Assembly: GCA_958298945.1 (NCBI GenBank)
Contig: OY282606.1
Coordinates: forward strand, 59,223,920 to 59,287,919
DNA from: Atherix ibis
Taxonomy: Eukaryota; Arthropoda; Insecta; Diptera; Athericidae
Length of the DNA: 64,000 bases
Direction: 5' to 3'
Position numbers and translations under genes: made by a program. The notes beneath the pieces were generated by a model. The model saw only the letters and a list, made by a program, of their open reading frames with translations, ran no database searches and was not told the origin of the DNA. Shown here in pieces: positions 19,261-32,137 of this stretch (positions are counted from its first letter, which is position 1; each line of letters opens with the position of its first letter).

Positions 19261-20513
19261 CAACGGTCATTCAACAAGTACTTCGCCTCACCTTCTTATG
19301 GAACTGCTGTCACAAAAGAAATTTACCATCTTGCAGTACATTCTTTTAGTAGCCTACTGTCAAAGTTTCAGTCGATTCCCTGCATTAGTTTTGTTTTGAG
19401 AGCCTTTGAAAGCGAGCGTGTCGGTCCGTTGCACAAAAATGGAAAAAAAACAATATCGTTCGGTGATTAGATTCTTGTTTTTGGAAGGGAAAATGCGCAG
19501 CGAAATCAAAGATCGCTTGGATGCTGTGTATGGTGACACTTCTCCTTCGATGGCGACCGTCAAGAATTGGTTCAACGAGTTTGTTCGTGGCCGCACGTCG
19601 GTTTTTGATGAGCCACGCGCAGGTGCCCCGAAAACGGCTGCTACGGAGGAAAACGTTAAAAAAGCCCACGATATCGTGTTGGCAGACCGTCGATTGAAGG
19701 TTCACGAGATACCTGAGACTGTGGGCATCGCAGTAGGAACGTTCCATCATATTCTACACGAAGAACTGGGCATGAGAAAGCTGTCGGCGCGATGGGTGCC
19801 ACGTTTACTCACACCGGAAAACAAGCGAACCGTGAGACTACATCGTCGACGTGTTTGGCGCTATTTCAGCGCAATCCAGCGGAGTTCTTGCGTCGTTTCG
19901 TGACCGTCGATGAAACATTGATTCACTGGTACACACCAGAGACCAAGGAACAGTCGAAACAGTGGACTTCATCCGGCGAACGTGCTCCGAAGAAGGCGAA
20001 GACTGTTCGATCGGCCGGAAATGTGATGGCCACCGTTTTCTGGGATTCACAAGGTGTGATCCACATCGATTACCTCGAGAAGGGTGAAACAATCACGGGG
20101 CGCTACTATGCTGACTTATTGGGCTGATTTGACGTCGAATTGAAGAAAAAGCGGCCCCGCTTTGCGAAGAAAAAAGTGCTGTTCCACCACGACAACGCGC
20201 CAGCTCACACCTCCGCCGTCGCCATGGCCAAATTGGTCGAATTGCGCTTCGAATTGCTGCCCCATCCACCGTACTCTCCAGATTTGGCCTCCTGTGCCTA
20301 CTTTTTGTTTCCAAACCTGAAAAAATCACTCGCCGGGAATAGATTTGGGTCGAATGAGGAGGTCATCGTCGCCACGGAAGCCTATTTTGCTTCCCTCGAG
20401 AAAATGTATTTTTTGGACGGGTTCAAAAAGTTAGAGCATCGCTGGGCCCAGTGTATCGAGCTTGAAGGAGATTATGTGGAAAAATAGGCTAAGTACTTGT
20501 TGAATGACCCTCG
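19261..20513 (+). mobile_element. Mariner (DD34D), complete ends, dead
   Basis: TA-flanked. Left end CAACGGTCATTCAACAAGTA and right end (reversed) CGAGGGTCATTCAACAAGTA, with the match running on as CTT. Length 1253 bp, standard for mariner. TIRs and protein differ clearly from the mariners at 4.3, 8.5 and 32.1 kb, so this is a separate lineage. Confidence 0.95.
19439..20487 (+). pseudogene. Mariner transposase, frameshifted
   Basis: Start MEKKQYRSVIRFLFLEGK at 19439; the better-placed Met is used rather than the one at 19406. It has a helix-turn-helix, RWVPRLL linker, VTVDETLIHWYTPE with the first Asp, and VMATVFWDSQGVIHIDYL. Then comes an in-frame TGA at 20125, HHDNAPAHTS with the second Asp, and SPDLASCAYFLFP, where the third catalytic Asp is Ala. 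One frameshift lies near 19850. Three independent lesions mean no activity, although the reading is otherwise well preserved. Length without lesions would be about 349 codons. Confidence 0.93.
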
Positions 20514-20514
20514 T

Positions 20515-20870
20515 ATAAAAGTATTACTATAGAGGGGTGTAATGGTAATACGTTTATATACTATTTGCTTTCGGTTGTTTCAATAGCACTTTAATACATA
20601 TAATTGCAACAGAAACGAAAACCAAAATTCACTATCAAAATAAATCACGAAACTCCAACAAGTATTTGGCAGCAATAAAAAAGCTAAAACATTAAACACA
20701 AAATTCGCATTTTTATTTTAAAAGTTACTTAATTGTTTTTTCGGAAGTATGCATTAGTAAATCCTAAAAACTCTATAATACCATAAAAGAATTATATTAG
20801 CTTTTAATTTCTTATTATTTTTTTTTTAAATATTTTATTTCAATGGTATTTGTTAATGTTGAATAAAGCT
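20515..20870. other. AT-rich DNA, nothing recognised
   Basis: No ORF, repeat or promoter supported. Confidence 0.4.
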
Positions 20871-20884
20871 ACTTGAGGTTTCTT

Positions 20885-21053
20885 TGAAGAATTTGTTAAA
20901 AAGAACGAACAAGATTTACTGAATTCTGAAATTCTACTATTGGTTTTTAATTCTGTAGAAGAAAAATGCGTAAAGTTGGAATTTATTGAAGCATATCGGC
21001 CAATGGTTATCAACACTCGCTATGTTTTTGATCAGAATACAGACCATTAGGCA
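20885..21053 (+). other. Unassigned open stretch
   Basis: About 55 codons open on plus (contains FFEEFVKKNEQDLL, VFNSVEEKCVKLEFIEAYRP), ending in a stop at 21051. Composition is protein-like (acid and Lys rich) rather than AT noise, but no family is recognised. It could be a relic exon or part of a transposon. Confidence 0.25.
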
Positions 21054-21059
21054 TTGCTC

Positions 21060-21485
21060 ATCCATGAAAGCAACAAAAGGAAATTTTATCGTAATTTATA
21101 GTAAAAAAAAACGAAATATAGATATAATTTATTTAGTATATGCACCTTAATAGAAATAACGAAATTCCCGTACGTACGAGTACATCAATATATCCTGGTG
21201 TCATCATTTATATTATATAGGGTATAATCCTTAGCACAATAAATAGATCACTATAAAAATACCACTTATATAAATCCAAAATAAAATATTATGTAGTTTG
21301 TGAGCCATGCATATATGTATTATGTACTTGAATTGTACTCGTATAATCTTCTGTGACTATCTAGTATCATGATTCATTTGTATTAATTTCCTAATTACAC
21401 ATACACGTGCATTATTGAAATATTATTTAATTTAAATTACTTATTGCACATATAATTTATGTTTGGTTTTATTGGAAATTTAAAT
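21060..21485. other. AT-rich DNA, nothing recognised
   Basis: No supported feature. Confidence 0.4.
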
Positions 21486-21580
21486 AATTATGTACATACA
21501 AATTTCTTAACAAGTATTTTTCCATCAATTTAGTAAATTACTAAAAAATTACTTGTTAAGAAATTTATATGTACATAATT
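21486..21580. repeat. 31-bp inverted repeat with 33-nt loop
   Basis: Arm 21486-21516 (starts AATTATGTACATACAAATTT, ends CTTAACAAGTA) pairs with 21550-21580 with one mismatch. The transcript would fold into a nearly perfect hairpin of about 95 nt, in the size range of insect pre-miRNA or a small MITE. No TSD or promoter is evident. Confidence 0.6.
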
Positions 21581-21589
21581 GATTTCAAT

Positions 21590-24230
21590 CGTATTGATGC
21601 TCTTTTAATTAAAATAATAATACATATAAAACTGTATTAATAAATTCCATTAAATTCAACTTTGGCTAATAGATTGTAGAATACCCTTATTCCTCACTTA
21701 CTAAAACCTCATTTTCTTTTTAAGAATTCTTTAAACGACTATCTTTTTCTCCACTGGAAGTTGGGTGAATTTGATTAGTTACACAGAATAGTCTAAATGT
21801 AAGCTATCATGCTTTCAGTCAATATTAACAATCATATGAGTCGACATTAGCACACTGCCATCAAATAGGCTTAGATTAAAATTATTTTAGCTTTCCTAAT
21901 AACAAGAAATTGACAAGTCCAACTATTTAAATTGTAAAAGTTGAATAATAGGGTTCAACTCAATAAAATGTTATTATTATTATTAGAGGAATTGATTTTT
22001 GTAATATTATCATGTTTTTCAATTAAAAATTAAATAAAAGTTCTTCAAAATTTACAATATTATTTTATTAAAAAATCTTATATTTCGGAACTTTTATAGT
22101 TAACCGTCTCAAATTATTTAAAGGGAAATGTCTTCACTAACCAACTGGAGACAATGCAACAACTTTAAGAAAATATATGCAACGAAATCAACGAAATTAA
22201 ACCGAAAATGAGTGAAAGCGTGTCGAAAATGTTATCAAAAGATCAGACATTTACTAAAAGGCCAGAGGCGGTGATTTAGCCGATATTCATTTTGATACGT
22301 ACACATAATTCTGAAGTCTTTATAAATGACTTTGCTTAACCAAATTAGTTTTTAATCCAAAATTATTCGAAAATAATATGAGCTCATCAATAATATGTAA
22401 TCAGAGAGTAAGCTAACTTTAATAAATTAGAAGTAATTACACAGAACTTTTTTACTTATTGATCACTTAAATCAACAAATATCCTTCCTTCTTGGAAAAC
22501 ATACACATATGTATGATGTTTTATCATTTTTAAAAGTACAATTTTATAAAGTTCGTAAAGCAAGTTCTAATAAAACATCTAAATGCATTACGTTTTTATT
22601 ATATTATGGTACTACTGTTGTTTGTTGGCTCAGAGGTATTATAAATATCCTGACTCTTAAATAGGAGATTTTCAGTTTTTTTTTCCGATTCTTAACTATA
22701 CAATCTTTCGATTACGAGTATGTTCTATATTGCTTTTTGGAATTTTCTTAATCATAATCACATCACCTATGTGTACACGTACGATATATCTTTTAATTTT
22801 TAATAACTTAGACTATGGAAATATGGTTGTATAATTCATACAGCTCACAGCATTGTCGCTTGACTTGGATTAGATTAAGTATTCATTAAAATATTTTATT
22901 TCAAAAGATCTTAAAACCATTTTCCTTGGCGCTGAAACAGAATTACCTATGACACTGATTTGGTATGATGATTATTTTTTGGTATGATAATTATTATGAT
23001 TATTATATTAAAAAAGTGAGATAAGTTTACTACTCAGCTTTTTGAGTAGTATATTAATTATTTTGTTTACTTATCAGTTACTAATAAAAAAAACTTTTCT
23101 GGAAAGGAAATAGTATCGTCATCATTATGTATATTCTGAATAACTCATTTAGAAAATTATGGTTTTATCTTTTTTGCTAGAGTTTTCTTTATAAGAATAA
23201 CGAAGTGTAGGGAGTATTTTTCCAGATGACCAAAAAAAAAATAAATAAAAAAAGTCATACAATAAAAAGCCTTTTTATAAAATAATGTTATTGCTGCGAA
23301 AACAGAAATTACAAGTGTCCTTTAGGCCTATTTATTATTTCTGCCTAGTTTTTGTGTTCCTTATGAAACTTGTCTTATCAAGAAAAAATTAAATTGAAAG
23401 AATAATATCAGTAAAAAGAAACAGTTTATCTTCTTTCCTAAGTATATCTTATACCAACATTATACTTAACGCGGTCAACAAAAGATACTAAATGACCTTC
23501 TTTTTATTTTGTGAACAATTACGTGCTGAAGGGTAGATTCTTTTAATACGACTCGTCTTATCACATTTCGAAATTATACATTGTCAGCATATGACAAAAA
23601 TGAGTATAATAAAATGTTTCTTAAAACATGTCTATTTTTTCTGTTTTTGAGGATGGACAATATTTGCTGCCCTTAGGTGTATTTACGTTCTTAAATTTAT
23701 TTCAATATATTTACTCAAAAGCAGTGTACATCATTTATCAAAAATTATTTTGCTATAATGTTTTGTAATCTACATATAGTATATTAACTTTTATTGCTTC
23801 TTAATTTAAAAAAAATATTCTTAGTTAATATATTTACTCATAATAGATTTATTATATTTGTCGTACATTTTAAAGAATGTTTTCATCGGTTACCCTCAGT
23901 AAAAACTCAGATGAGAAGGGGAATAAATCACAACATCTTAAAGTCTACATGGTATTCTAGAAAATATATTTCAATCTGTACCATAAAACTTAAAAGGCAT
24001 ATAAAAAAATATAATTGTGAATATGTTATGGGTTGTATTATACCGTATTTATTAATATTATTGTATTAATATTAGAGTTATTACTATACAAACCGTTTGT
24101 TTGATACACTATACGTTTTTGATCACAGGTACATTTAATAAAATTGAGTCTACGAAGTACTCTGAGCTGAATGGAGCATTTGGGAATTTTTCCATATAGG
24201 GCTGTTCCATAGTTTGACCACCCCCTAAAT
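21590..24230. other. Long AT-rich stretch, little to see
   Basis: A 91-codon plus frame at 23794-24069 has no motif and AT-driven composition. A short open run near 22145-22260 (EIKPKMSESVSKMLSKD between stops) is unassigned. A 24-bp hairpin (TACTACTCAGC...GAGTAGTA) sits near 23030. Nothing else. Confidence 0.4.
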
Positions 24231-24246
24231 CAAAATAAGCAAATTT

Positions 24247-27189
24247 TTACGAACAGATATGCATATCAAAAAGTAATTGTAACAATCCCAACAATTCGTG
24301 TCTGCGGATGGCTAATAGTGTTAGTTGACATTCTGTTAGTAGGCGAAGCAGATTGGGAATGACTGTGATCACTGGTCGACGGAGTGTTTCTCTAGGCAAC
24401 TTGTCAGCACTTTCATAACCCACAATTCCCACATGCCCCGGTACCCATTGCAACTCGACACTCCTATTGCTAAGTAGGCTATGTCAAATTGGGGTAAAAA
24501 CTGGGTCGCTCGATGAACCACAAATAGCTTTAAGGGCGGCAAGCCTGTCGCTAAAAATAATAACGCTTTGTTGGCTGGAAATATTGGTCGCAATTCCAAT
24601 ATTGGTAATTTGGAAGGCATAGGTTTTTGTAAATTAAATTTAGATGAGCTTTGTGAAGATAGAAAAATAGGTTTTCGACCAGTATGGATTTCATCGGAGT
24701 TGTCCGATGTGCTCCACTGGCTAGTCTAATTTAGCGGTTTACCGCTGCCTCGACTACCTTTTTTCCTGCTATTGGCACACTGACACATATAGTGAGGAAA
24801 GAGAGTAAGGTTCCGTCCAAAAAGGCGTTGGTTACTCTAATTGCTTCACTTTTTGTTACCTTACCTTTGCTGCTGACTAAAATTTTAACCATTCGGCGAA
24901 TGGTGTTAATTTTGTCAAGAGAAGTTTTAATTTGAAGATTCCATTTTCCTCCGCGGGCAATTGATAAACTCAGGATTTTCATGGAATCTTTTGGGTGGGG
25001 AGAGAAGAGGCTTAGTGACGAATCAGATACACTATAATTTTTTTTATGCAAACATTAAGGCAAGGTGGGTTTGATGTACAGATGACTGCATCATTTATGC
25101 TGCTCCAAGTGTTGATGTTGCGGATGGCGTTATTAATTTGATATTGAAGATCAGCACCAGATACAAGTATAAAAATATTGTCAAAAAATATATAATGGTT
25201 AAAGGATGATAGATGGTGAGAAAGGGCGTAAATATATATATTGAATAGGCTCGTTGATAAAGGGGATCCTTGTAGGATGCCGTTTTTCATTTCGTGTTTT
25301 AACGAAAAATGACCGTTGGCGCGTACCGTGAAGGTTCTACCAGTTAGGTAGGAACGTAGAAGTGCCAATATTGTACAATCTACTTCCCACTCTGCCAGCT
25401 ATAAGAGTACCCTTTGTGGACAAATTCGGTCATACGCCTTTTCTTAGTTGGAAGACAATAGTAAACCACAATGTCTATGTTTGTAGCAATTATGTATTGA
25501 ATGTTGGAGTTCAAGTAGTCTACTCAGAGTTCCCCTGCCTGACCTGTAGGCATGTTGTTGGGTATTGAGTCTATTGTAAAGCACCTGGTTAAATCTTGTA
25601 GCTAAGATATTTTCCAGGATCTTGGAAGTACAAGGTAATAATGAGATTATTGTAAAGTTGTTAGCCGAAGAATAGGAGATTTTTCTTGGGAACTGGAATG
25701 GCTGTTGCAACTTTGCAGCAATTTGGAAAAATAGATGCTTCCACAATTTTGCTAAAGAGGTTGACAATTCTAATATGAAAAGTTGAAGGTGCATCTTTAA
25801 TCATTTTAAAATAAACCTTGTCCCTACCAGGTGTGGTTCCCTTGAAGGAATTCAAGAAAAGTTGAACTCCGCAAGCGTTACTGGCTGGTTCAAGATTAGG
25901 GTGGAGGCTGACGGTATGGGCGAGAGATTTTCCGTGAAGTATTGTTTCTCTCTACGACATGAATCACTAAGATAGTTGTTGGATGAAAACGAGGTCCAGT
26001 TCCTCAACGATAGCTGTCGAGTCGGATATAACTCCATTCTCAGACTCAATAGATGGGATAATCCCATTTTTTTGGCGACCAAGAATGCAATTAATACCTC
26101 TACATGCTTCTTTCGGTGAAGTTCGGAATCAATTGAGGCGGTAAAGTTATTCCAAGCTCTTTGCTTGGCCTGTCTCACCAAGTCGAGCAAACTTGAGTCT
26201 CAATTCGATAAGATTCGCTGTACTAGAAAAACGAGAGTCTTCCCAGGCCATATTTCTTTCACGTCGTAATGTTGTGATTTCGTAAGAATACCATTTGGGT
26301 TGTTGTTTAGATATGCCAGCTGAAGAGGGAATTATTTCAGCAGCTGCACGTCTGAAGATTTTTATCACGTTTTCTGCCTCAAGCTTAGGATATTGGGCAA
26401 CGGGTAGAGCAGCAGAAGCTTTAAAAATCGCGGCTCTGTAATTTCCCCAATTTGCGCGCTCTTCTATGAACGGTAACAGTGGTTTAATTTTAACGTGCGC
26501 AACATTTGCCTCCACAAGTATGGGCAAGTGGTCACTTCCTTCAAGGAAACCATGAACTTTCCATGAATACAACCCAAAGTTCCGTGTAGAAACGAAGGCG
26601 AGGTCAAAAACAGAGTTAATACCTCTGGTTGAGAAAAAGGTCGGTGAACCATCGTTTAGTAGAGTGAAGCACGAATCGATAGAGTTGAGCCATGCATCGA
26701 AGATTTTCCCACGGTAACAGCTTCTTGGGGAACACCAAGCATGACTGTGGGCATTGAAATCTCCAAGGATGATAGTATTTTCGGATAATTGGCTAATTAT
26801 ACCTTGCCAATCTGCTGGTGAAAAACGGAGCTGTGTTCAATATATATATTTGCAATGTTGACTTTTGGAGAGGTATTAACAGAAATAAGGATTGTCAAAA
26901 AATTTTTTGAAACGTGGATTTGTGAGTAGGATATGGAGGGGTGTTTGAGGAAATCTACATCAGCTCTTTTGTTGTTATTGGTTTTGTTGAAAAAAAAACA
27001 TTTGTATTTTTGATAGAATGGCTGGTTGTAGGAGTGAGGTAATTTGGTTGTTTGCAAAGCAACTATTTTTCGGGAGTATTGATTTAGCAGCAGGCTTAGA
27101 CCTAGGTTATTAAGGAACCCGTAGATGTTCCAGTGCAAAATGGAACATCTGACGTTGTTTCTTATACCATTTCCATGGATACTTACCAT
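24247..27189 (-). pseudogene. I-clade ORF2: endonuclease, RT, RNase H (broken)
   Basis: Order on minus: endonuclease start LHWNIYGFLNNL and IVALQTTKLP (27189-26797); IILGDFNAHSHAW, GSPTFFSTRGINSVFDLAF and GSDHLPI (about 26790-26530); linker to 25860. RT follows with TTPGRDKVYFKMIK, ISLLPCTSKILE, QHAYRSGRGT and NGILQGSPLSTSLFNIYI. The YADD motif is decayed to FFDN. RNase H at 24740-24400 shows SDRLAALKAI and LQWVPGHVGIVGYESAD. At least eight frame changes. It would nick target DNA, copy the RNA and remove it; this copy cannot. Confidence 0.85.
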
Positions 27190-27363
27190 AGTAGAAAGTT
27201 AGGCAAGCTAAAGACTAGGACAGTAATCTGCCCAGAAATAGTGTTGCATGAAGGGAGAAAAATATGGTGGAGAATAACTGGGCTGTAAATCTATGAACCA
27301 TTAGAGGTTTCTTCCAGTTCATCAGATTGCAAGCTCGTACTCTTAGAAAAAACATTAACAATG

Positions 27364-28220
27364 TTATTTGTTAACGCAAAAAACACGTGGGCATGGCTTT
27401 TCTGGATGAGGCGCAAGTCCACGACTGGCACATACCGTCGAAGCTTTGCAGTGTTTAGCTGTATGGCCCAGTACTTGGCAGTTGCGACATCTCATGGGGT
27501 TCGGGTAGTAAGTTTTCACTTCAAATCTCTGAAAAATAATATTAATATTGGAAGAGAGTTCGTAGGTGTCAAATGTCAAAACAACAATACCCATTAATGA
27601 TTGGGTACCGCCGCGTGTAGATACTATTTTTCTAGCCCCTACCATGTTGTTATCCATAAGGTTGCTAACGATTTCCTCTTCGGTTGTATTCGCAAGCCAC
27701 TTGCGAAAAGTCGTTCCTTTTACTTGATTAAGAGAGGGGTATAGGGTGAACGACAATTTGATGTCACTGACATTGACCGATTTGGCATTGATAAATTTAT
27801 CGGCCGACAATCTTGATTTCGTTGTCAGCAATAAATCACCGTAACGATAATCGTTCATTTTTAGAATATCGATTACTTTAGACAGAGTTGGTTCGCTTTC
27901 AATTTTGCCTCGGGTGAAGTAGAAATTATTAGAAAGCGCGGATGGTTGGTAATTTTAGTCGGAAGGGGAAATTAATTAATTTCCGTAGTACAGAGAAGTT
28001 TATATTTGTTTGGTTGTGGTTGTTGTGATTACCATTTATATATTTTGTTGTGATATTGCTGGAGTGATTTAGTCTGGCTTTTTTTATTGAATTTATGGTT
28101 TAGTCTGGTTCTTTTTATGGATGCGTCGAAAATATAAAAGAATATGTCTGTATCCGATGGCGAAGGGGGGAGTTCCGGTGGGCTGACGTCGACGTCCATG
28201 TCCATTTTTATGGCTTGCAC
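27364..28220 (-). pseudogene. I-clade ORF1 (Gag), broken
   Basis: N-terminal block at 28199 MDMDVDVSPPELPPSPSDTD, acidic and Pro-rich as in I-type Gag. After a break comes a frame of 164 codons (27858-27364) with an RNA-binding-like fold region and CRNCQVLGHTAKHC (C-x2-C-x4-H-x4-C) near its end. A second knuckle has lost cysteines. It would coat the element RNA. Confidence 0.75.
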
Positions 28221-28259
28221 CTGCAGCTACACTAAATTCTCACTACACACGCGAAGGAG

Positions 28260-28985
28260 ATAACAAGTGAAACTATGAAAAAAGAAACAAAGCACTGATA
28301 AAATTCACTTGAAAAAAAAAGAACCAAAAACTATTTAGAATCGATCACTAAATCTACGTAGGGGAATAAGTATGTCCGCATTGGTATGCAGTGTGGACAG
28401 GAATGGGAGTTTGTCATTTTATCTCATCGAGTATACACGCATAAAAATATGTGTCCTTTAAATACGATCAGTGCGCTCCGTGTTGCGCATTGATGTATTG
28501 TGAATAGTTTTAAGTATGCGCACTAATTGATTTGAAGTCAAATTGATGCAAAACTTAAATTAAAAGATGAAAAATAACCTCCTCCCCTCTATCTTACAAA
28601 TGCAATCATACAAGCTCTTTCGCTTGATGCCCGTTATTCAACTGCTATTTACTCTATACTATGGTGCAGTTGTGGCCAAACAGAGACATCACCGAACATT
28701 TAGCGGCTTATGACTGAGAGGTTATCTTAGCTGCCATCACATTCTCTCATAAAATCATAATACCTTTAATAGTTGTTCTGGTAGTTCTGACTGCCCTGTT
28801 ATATTCCAGGTTAGTAATATTCGAGTTTGCGCACAAATAGCTGTTTTTGTTTGATTGTTATTTTATTTCTAACTATTTATGCTTAATTTTATTTGTTATT
28901 TATTATTACTATTAATATATTTTATTATTATTATTTTTATTAAAATTATTATTTGTATATTTATTTATATTATTTTTTTGTTTAT
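28260..28985. other. Spacer between two non-LTR elements
   Basis: AT-rich. The part near 28570-28800 is less AT-rich and might be the 5' end of the following plus-strand element, but nothing is readable. Confidence 0.35.
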
Positions 28986-28989
28986 GTTT

Positions 28990-29865
28990 TTTCTCTTTAT
29001 GATAACAAATGACTTCTGAGTGGACGTGTGTAACTTTCGTGGTTTAAGAAGGTATCACATTGCTGCATGCGCTCATATAAATATTGAGACTTCTCAATCC
29101 AAAGCAGTCATATTGGCACTTAGTTAAACATAGATAGGCAAGAATTCTAACATTTTAGATTTGAACTTTCCCGGGTATAGCCTAGTGCCACTATTTTTTC
29201 CTCACCGAGGTCTCGCCATTTACATCCGCAATAATGGACCCTACCTAATTTTATTACAATATGCTATTTGTTGCAACCCAGAATTTAATTTCATATAGAT
29301 CAAATTTAATATACGTATGCAATCCATTCATTAATACTTTCTTTATGAAACCCTAAATCTGGACAAAAGCTCTACCAAAAATGGAGTAGATACACTATCC
29401 AAATCTATAGCAACAGTTGTATCCCTTTATTCTTGCACTCAAATCGTTATTACGGGTGATTTTAATGTATATAATTCTGGTTGGCTTCGCCATTCTATAC
29501 GGACAACGCTCGAGGGAATATATACTGAGATCTTTGCTGAGTCGAACAAAGTGACCCTCCTTGTAACTAAGCCGACACGAACCCCGGACATTGACATTCA
29601 TAACACTAATACCTTGGACTTATTCCCTATATTCGACCCCGATAAATATACCATCAACATATTTTCGCCTATAGGTATGTCAGATCATTGTATCATATCA
29701 GATAATTTCTCATATAAAATCCACCCAGTTAAAGACAAAGCTTCTAAATGGACTGTTTTCCAGTACGAGAACGCAAGCTGGGAGGATACGAATAGCTTCT
29801 TTGGGAGTTTTAACTGGTCACTATATTTGCTCAATAGTGACGTGGATGCTGCCACTATCAGCTAA
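28990..29865 (+). pseudogene. Endonuclease domain, broken
   Basis: Readable blocks are CNFRGLRRYHIAACAHINIE then SQSKAVILALS, NFPGYSLVP..FPHRGLAIYIRN, and, in the open frame 29551-29865, PTRTPDIDIHNTNTLDLFPI then DPDKYTI and PIGMSDHCIIS. This is the TRIP/LDLF...SDH end of the endonuclease followed by the linker to RT. Stops occur throughout the first half. Confidence 0.75.
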
Positions 29866-31700
29866 TAAAATATCTTGAATCAATGAAACTCCTTAGTGAC
29901 CGTAAATATGGTTTCCGTAGCAATAGATCTACAGATCATTTGATAGCATATTTCGCCGATAAGTGGAATCACACAAATTTGCTAATTAAGGTACTATATT
30001 GTCCATAGTTCTGAGGAGGTATTCTTATACATTGGCAAAACCTTTTCGCAAGCTTTTCCGCCCATATTTTTATTCTAAAATATTTTGGCATTGATATTAA
30101 ACAGTGTTCGTTCACCGAATTCACAAAAATTTGAGTTTTCTCTCTCTAATTATCGTCCCATTGCACTAACATCGTCCCATTGCACTAAACTATTATCTAA
30201 TGAAATATCTTGAATCAAAGAAAATCGTCAGTGACTGTCAATATGGTTTCCATAGCAACAGATCCACTGGTGATTTGGTGGCATATCTACCCGAAAAGTG
30301 AAACCACGCTCTCAATTTCTGTGGCGAGTATAAAACTATTGCACTTAATATTTCAAAGGTATTTGACAGAGTTTGACATCAGGCTCTTTTGTCGAATATG
30401 CTTGCATATGATATTCTTAAATGGACTGGAAGCTACCTTTTGAACCGTTCAGTGCAAATTGTTTCGGATGGCTTTGAACCTGCAGTTCACCAAATAAATG
30501 CTGGTGTTCTCCAGGGTTCGGTTTTATCTTGGACCCTTTTTATAATTTCCATATATGATCTCTTATCTGTTACTTCTAATCCAATCCACTTTTTCACTGA
30601 TAGAAGTACTCTCGTTTTTTCATACTCTTTTGCTGATTCATGTCATTGCTCATCAGCCACGGAGATGGAATGATAACGTAAGTTAAATTCATTAAATTCC
30701 TATATGGACATTATAACATATTGCTATAGGGTTCAAAGAATACAGTAGAATTGAATACTTCCAAAATATGGAGCTATTTCCTGTCTCTAAAGAAAAACCG
30801 ACATTACCAGCTTTTATCTATAAATGGCACTTGCATAGCTGAAACGGAAAAATTTATAAATTTTACAATTGGTATGTGTGTTAATTGCAACTACCGTTAC
30901 TATGACCATATATTTAATATTACAGAAATTGGTGCGAAATGTTAAGGTTTCCTTAAGCGATGCAAGAAATTTTTGACGCCATCTGATCTAGCCAATATAT
31001 ACAAGGCATATATTTGCTCAAGTTGGAATATAATTCTCATGTATAGGAAGGCGCTGCTAAATCGTTATTGAACTTAATAGATAGGCTTTAAAAGAAAGCG
31101 ATAAAAATAATAGCAGACAAAAATATTACGGTGTCATTAGACTTACTGCAATACCGATTCAATATCTCCTATCTTTCCTTATTTTATCGTATTTACCATA
31201 AACAGTGTTCCAGTGAATTGGCTAGTTGCAATTCACCCTTACAATTATTTCAATACTCATTTCGCTAAGATTCAATATCCTTTATTCTATTACTATTTTA
31301 GTTTTAGCAACCAGAAGACTAACTACATTGATTTAACTGCTGTTACTGTTAGCATAGGGTATTACTCGTATTATATTCTCCGGCATCATGCGTTCAAAAT
31401 TGGCTTTCAATAACTCAATTGTTGCAGATGCAACAATATATTAATGACTATATATCTCTACAAGAAGCCAATGATCCCTACAAGAAATCATATCTGCATA
31501 AAAACTTATTGTGTGGAATCATGTTATTCCAAGGTCGTATCTTCAATAAATCAATGGTTTTAAGATATTTGAATAGCCATCCCGTTGGAACCGTGTATTA
31601 TCCGGGGATATGTGTTCCATAATTAAGAAATAATATTCCCCAAGATCTGAATCTCATGTATCGACAACTTCACCGCAGAAGTATCCCCTAAAAAGTCTTC
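29866..31700 (+). pseudogene. Reverse transcriptase and C-terminal region, broken
   Basis: First RT copy: KLLSDRKYGFRSNRSTDHLI (29885-29945). Second: VSDCQYGFHSNRSTGDLVAY-like text from 30222, then ALNISKVFDRV-like, MLAYDILKWTGSYLLNRSVQ and INAGVLQGSVLSWTLFIISI. YADD has become FTDRST. From 31060, LNLIDRL-KKAIKIIADKNIT, SLDLLQYRFNISYLSLFYRI and QCSSELASCNSPLQ are the usual C-terminal block of CR1/Jockey-group proteins. Dead. Confidence 0.75.
30151..30190 (+). repeat. 20-bp tandem duplication
   Basis: ATCGTCCCATTGCACTAA(C/A) occurs twice back to back, within the RT remnant. Confidence 0.8.
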
Positions 31701-31724
31701 AATAGACTTTCTAAGTTGTTCCTT

Positions 31725-32135
31725 CTTACTTACTACGGTACCATTCAGCTTAAACATAAGATAATAAGCCACGTTGCTTCTAATATAAGTTGTGTTGCAT
31801 GTGTTATGGACAATTATTATTGAAATAATTTATGGCTGACTAAAAATTGTATTATGGACAGCATTTGCTAGAGCGGTAGTTTTTTATTAGTAATTGAATT
31901 ATCTGGTCTCACTCGTTATGTCTTTTTGGTACAAAAATGTAGTACCAGTACATAATCATATACTTTTATAGGTAAGCATAAGTAATTTAATATGCTTATA
32001 AAAGACTGCATTTTTTTCACAAATAATATTTCATATATTATCAAGATATGCATATTATAAATATAAGCTACTTACTTATTTAATAATATCAGTAAATTGA
32101 TATATGTCCTTTAAAAGTACTAACTAAGGGAGTCA
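31725..32135. other. AT-rich DNA, nothing recognised
   Basis: No supported feature. Confidence 0.4.
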
Positions 32136-32137
32136 TA

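Larger units (their letters stand above)
24240..28230 (-). mobile_element. I-clade non-LTR retrotransposon A
   Basis: ORF1 (Gag with zinc knuckle) and ORF2 (endonuclease, RT, RNase H) follow each other on minus over 4 kb. The RNase H after RT and the Gag type fit the I clade. Many stops and frameshifts. No target duplication or tail was recognised, so ends are approximate. A related copy lies at 39.5-42.1 kb on plus. Confidence 0.75.
28990..31720 (+). mobile_element. Non-LTR retrotransposon of the Jockey/CR1 group
   Basis: Endonuclease, RT and C-terminal domain in order on plus with many stops. There is no RNase H. A segment of the RT is present twice (from 29865 and from 30196), so the block may come from two copies or an internal duplication. 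Boundaries are approximate. Confidence 0.7.

Noticed and set aside
23794..24069. 91-codon plus ORF
   Set aside because: Composition follows AT content (Ile, Lys, Phe, Tyr), no motif, no promoter.
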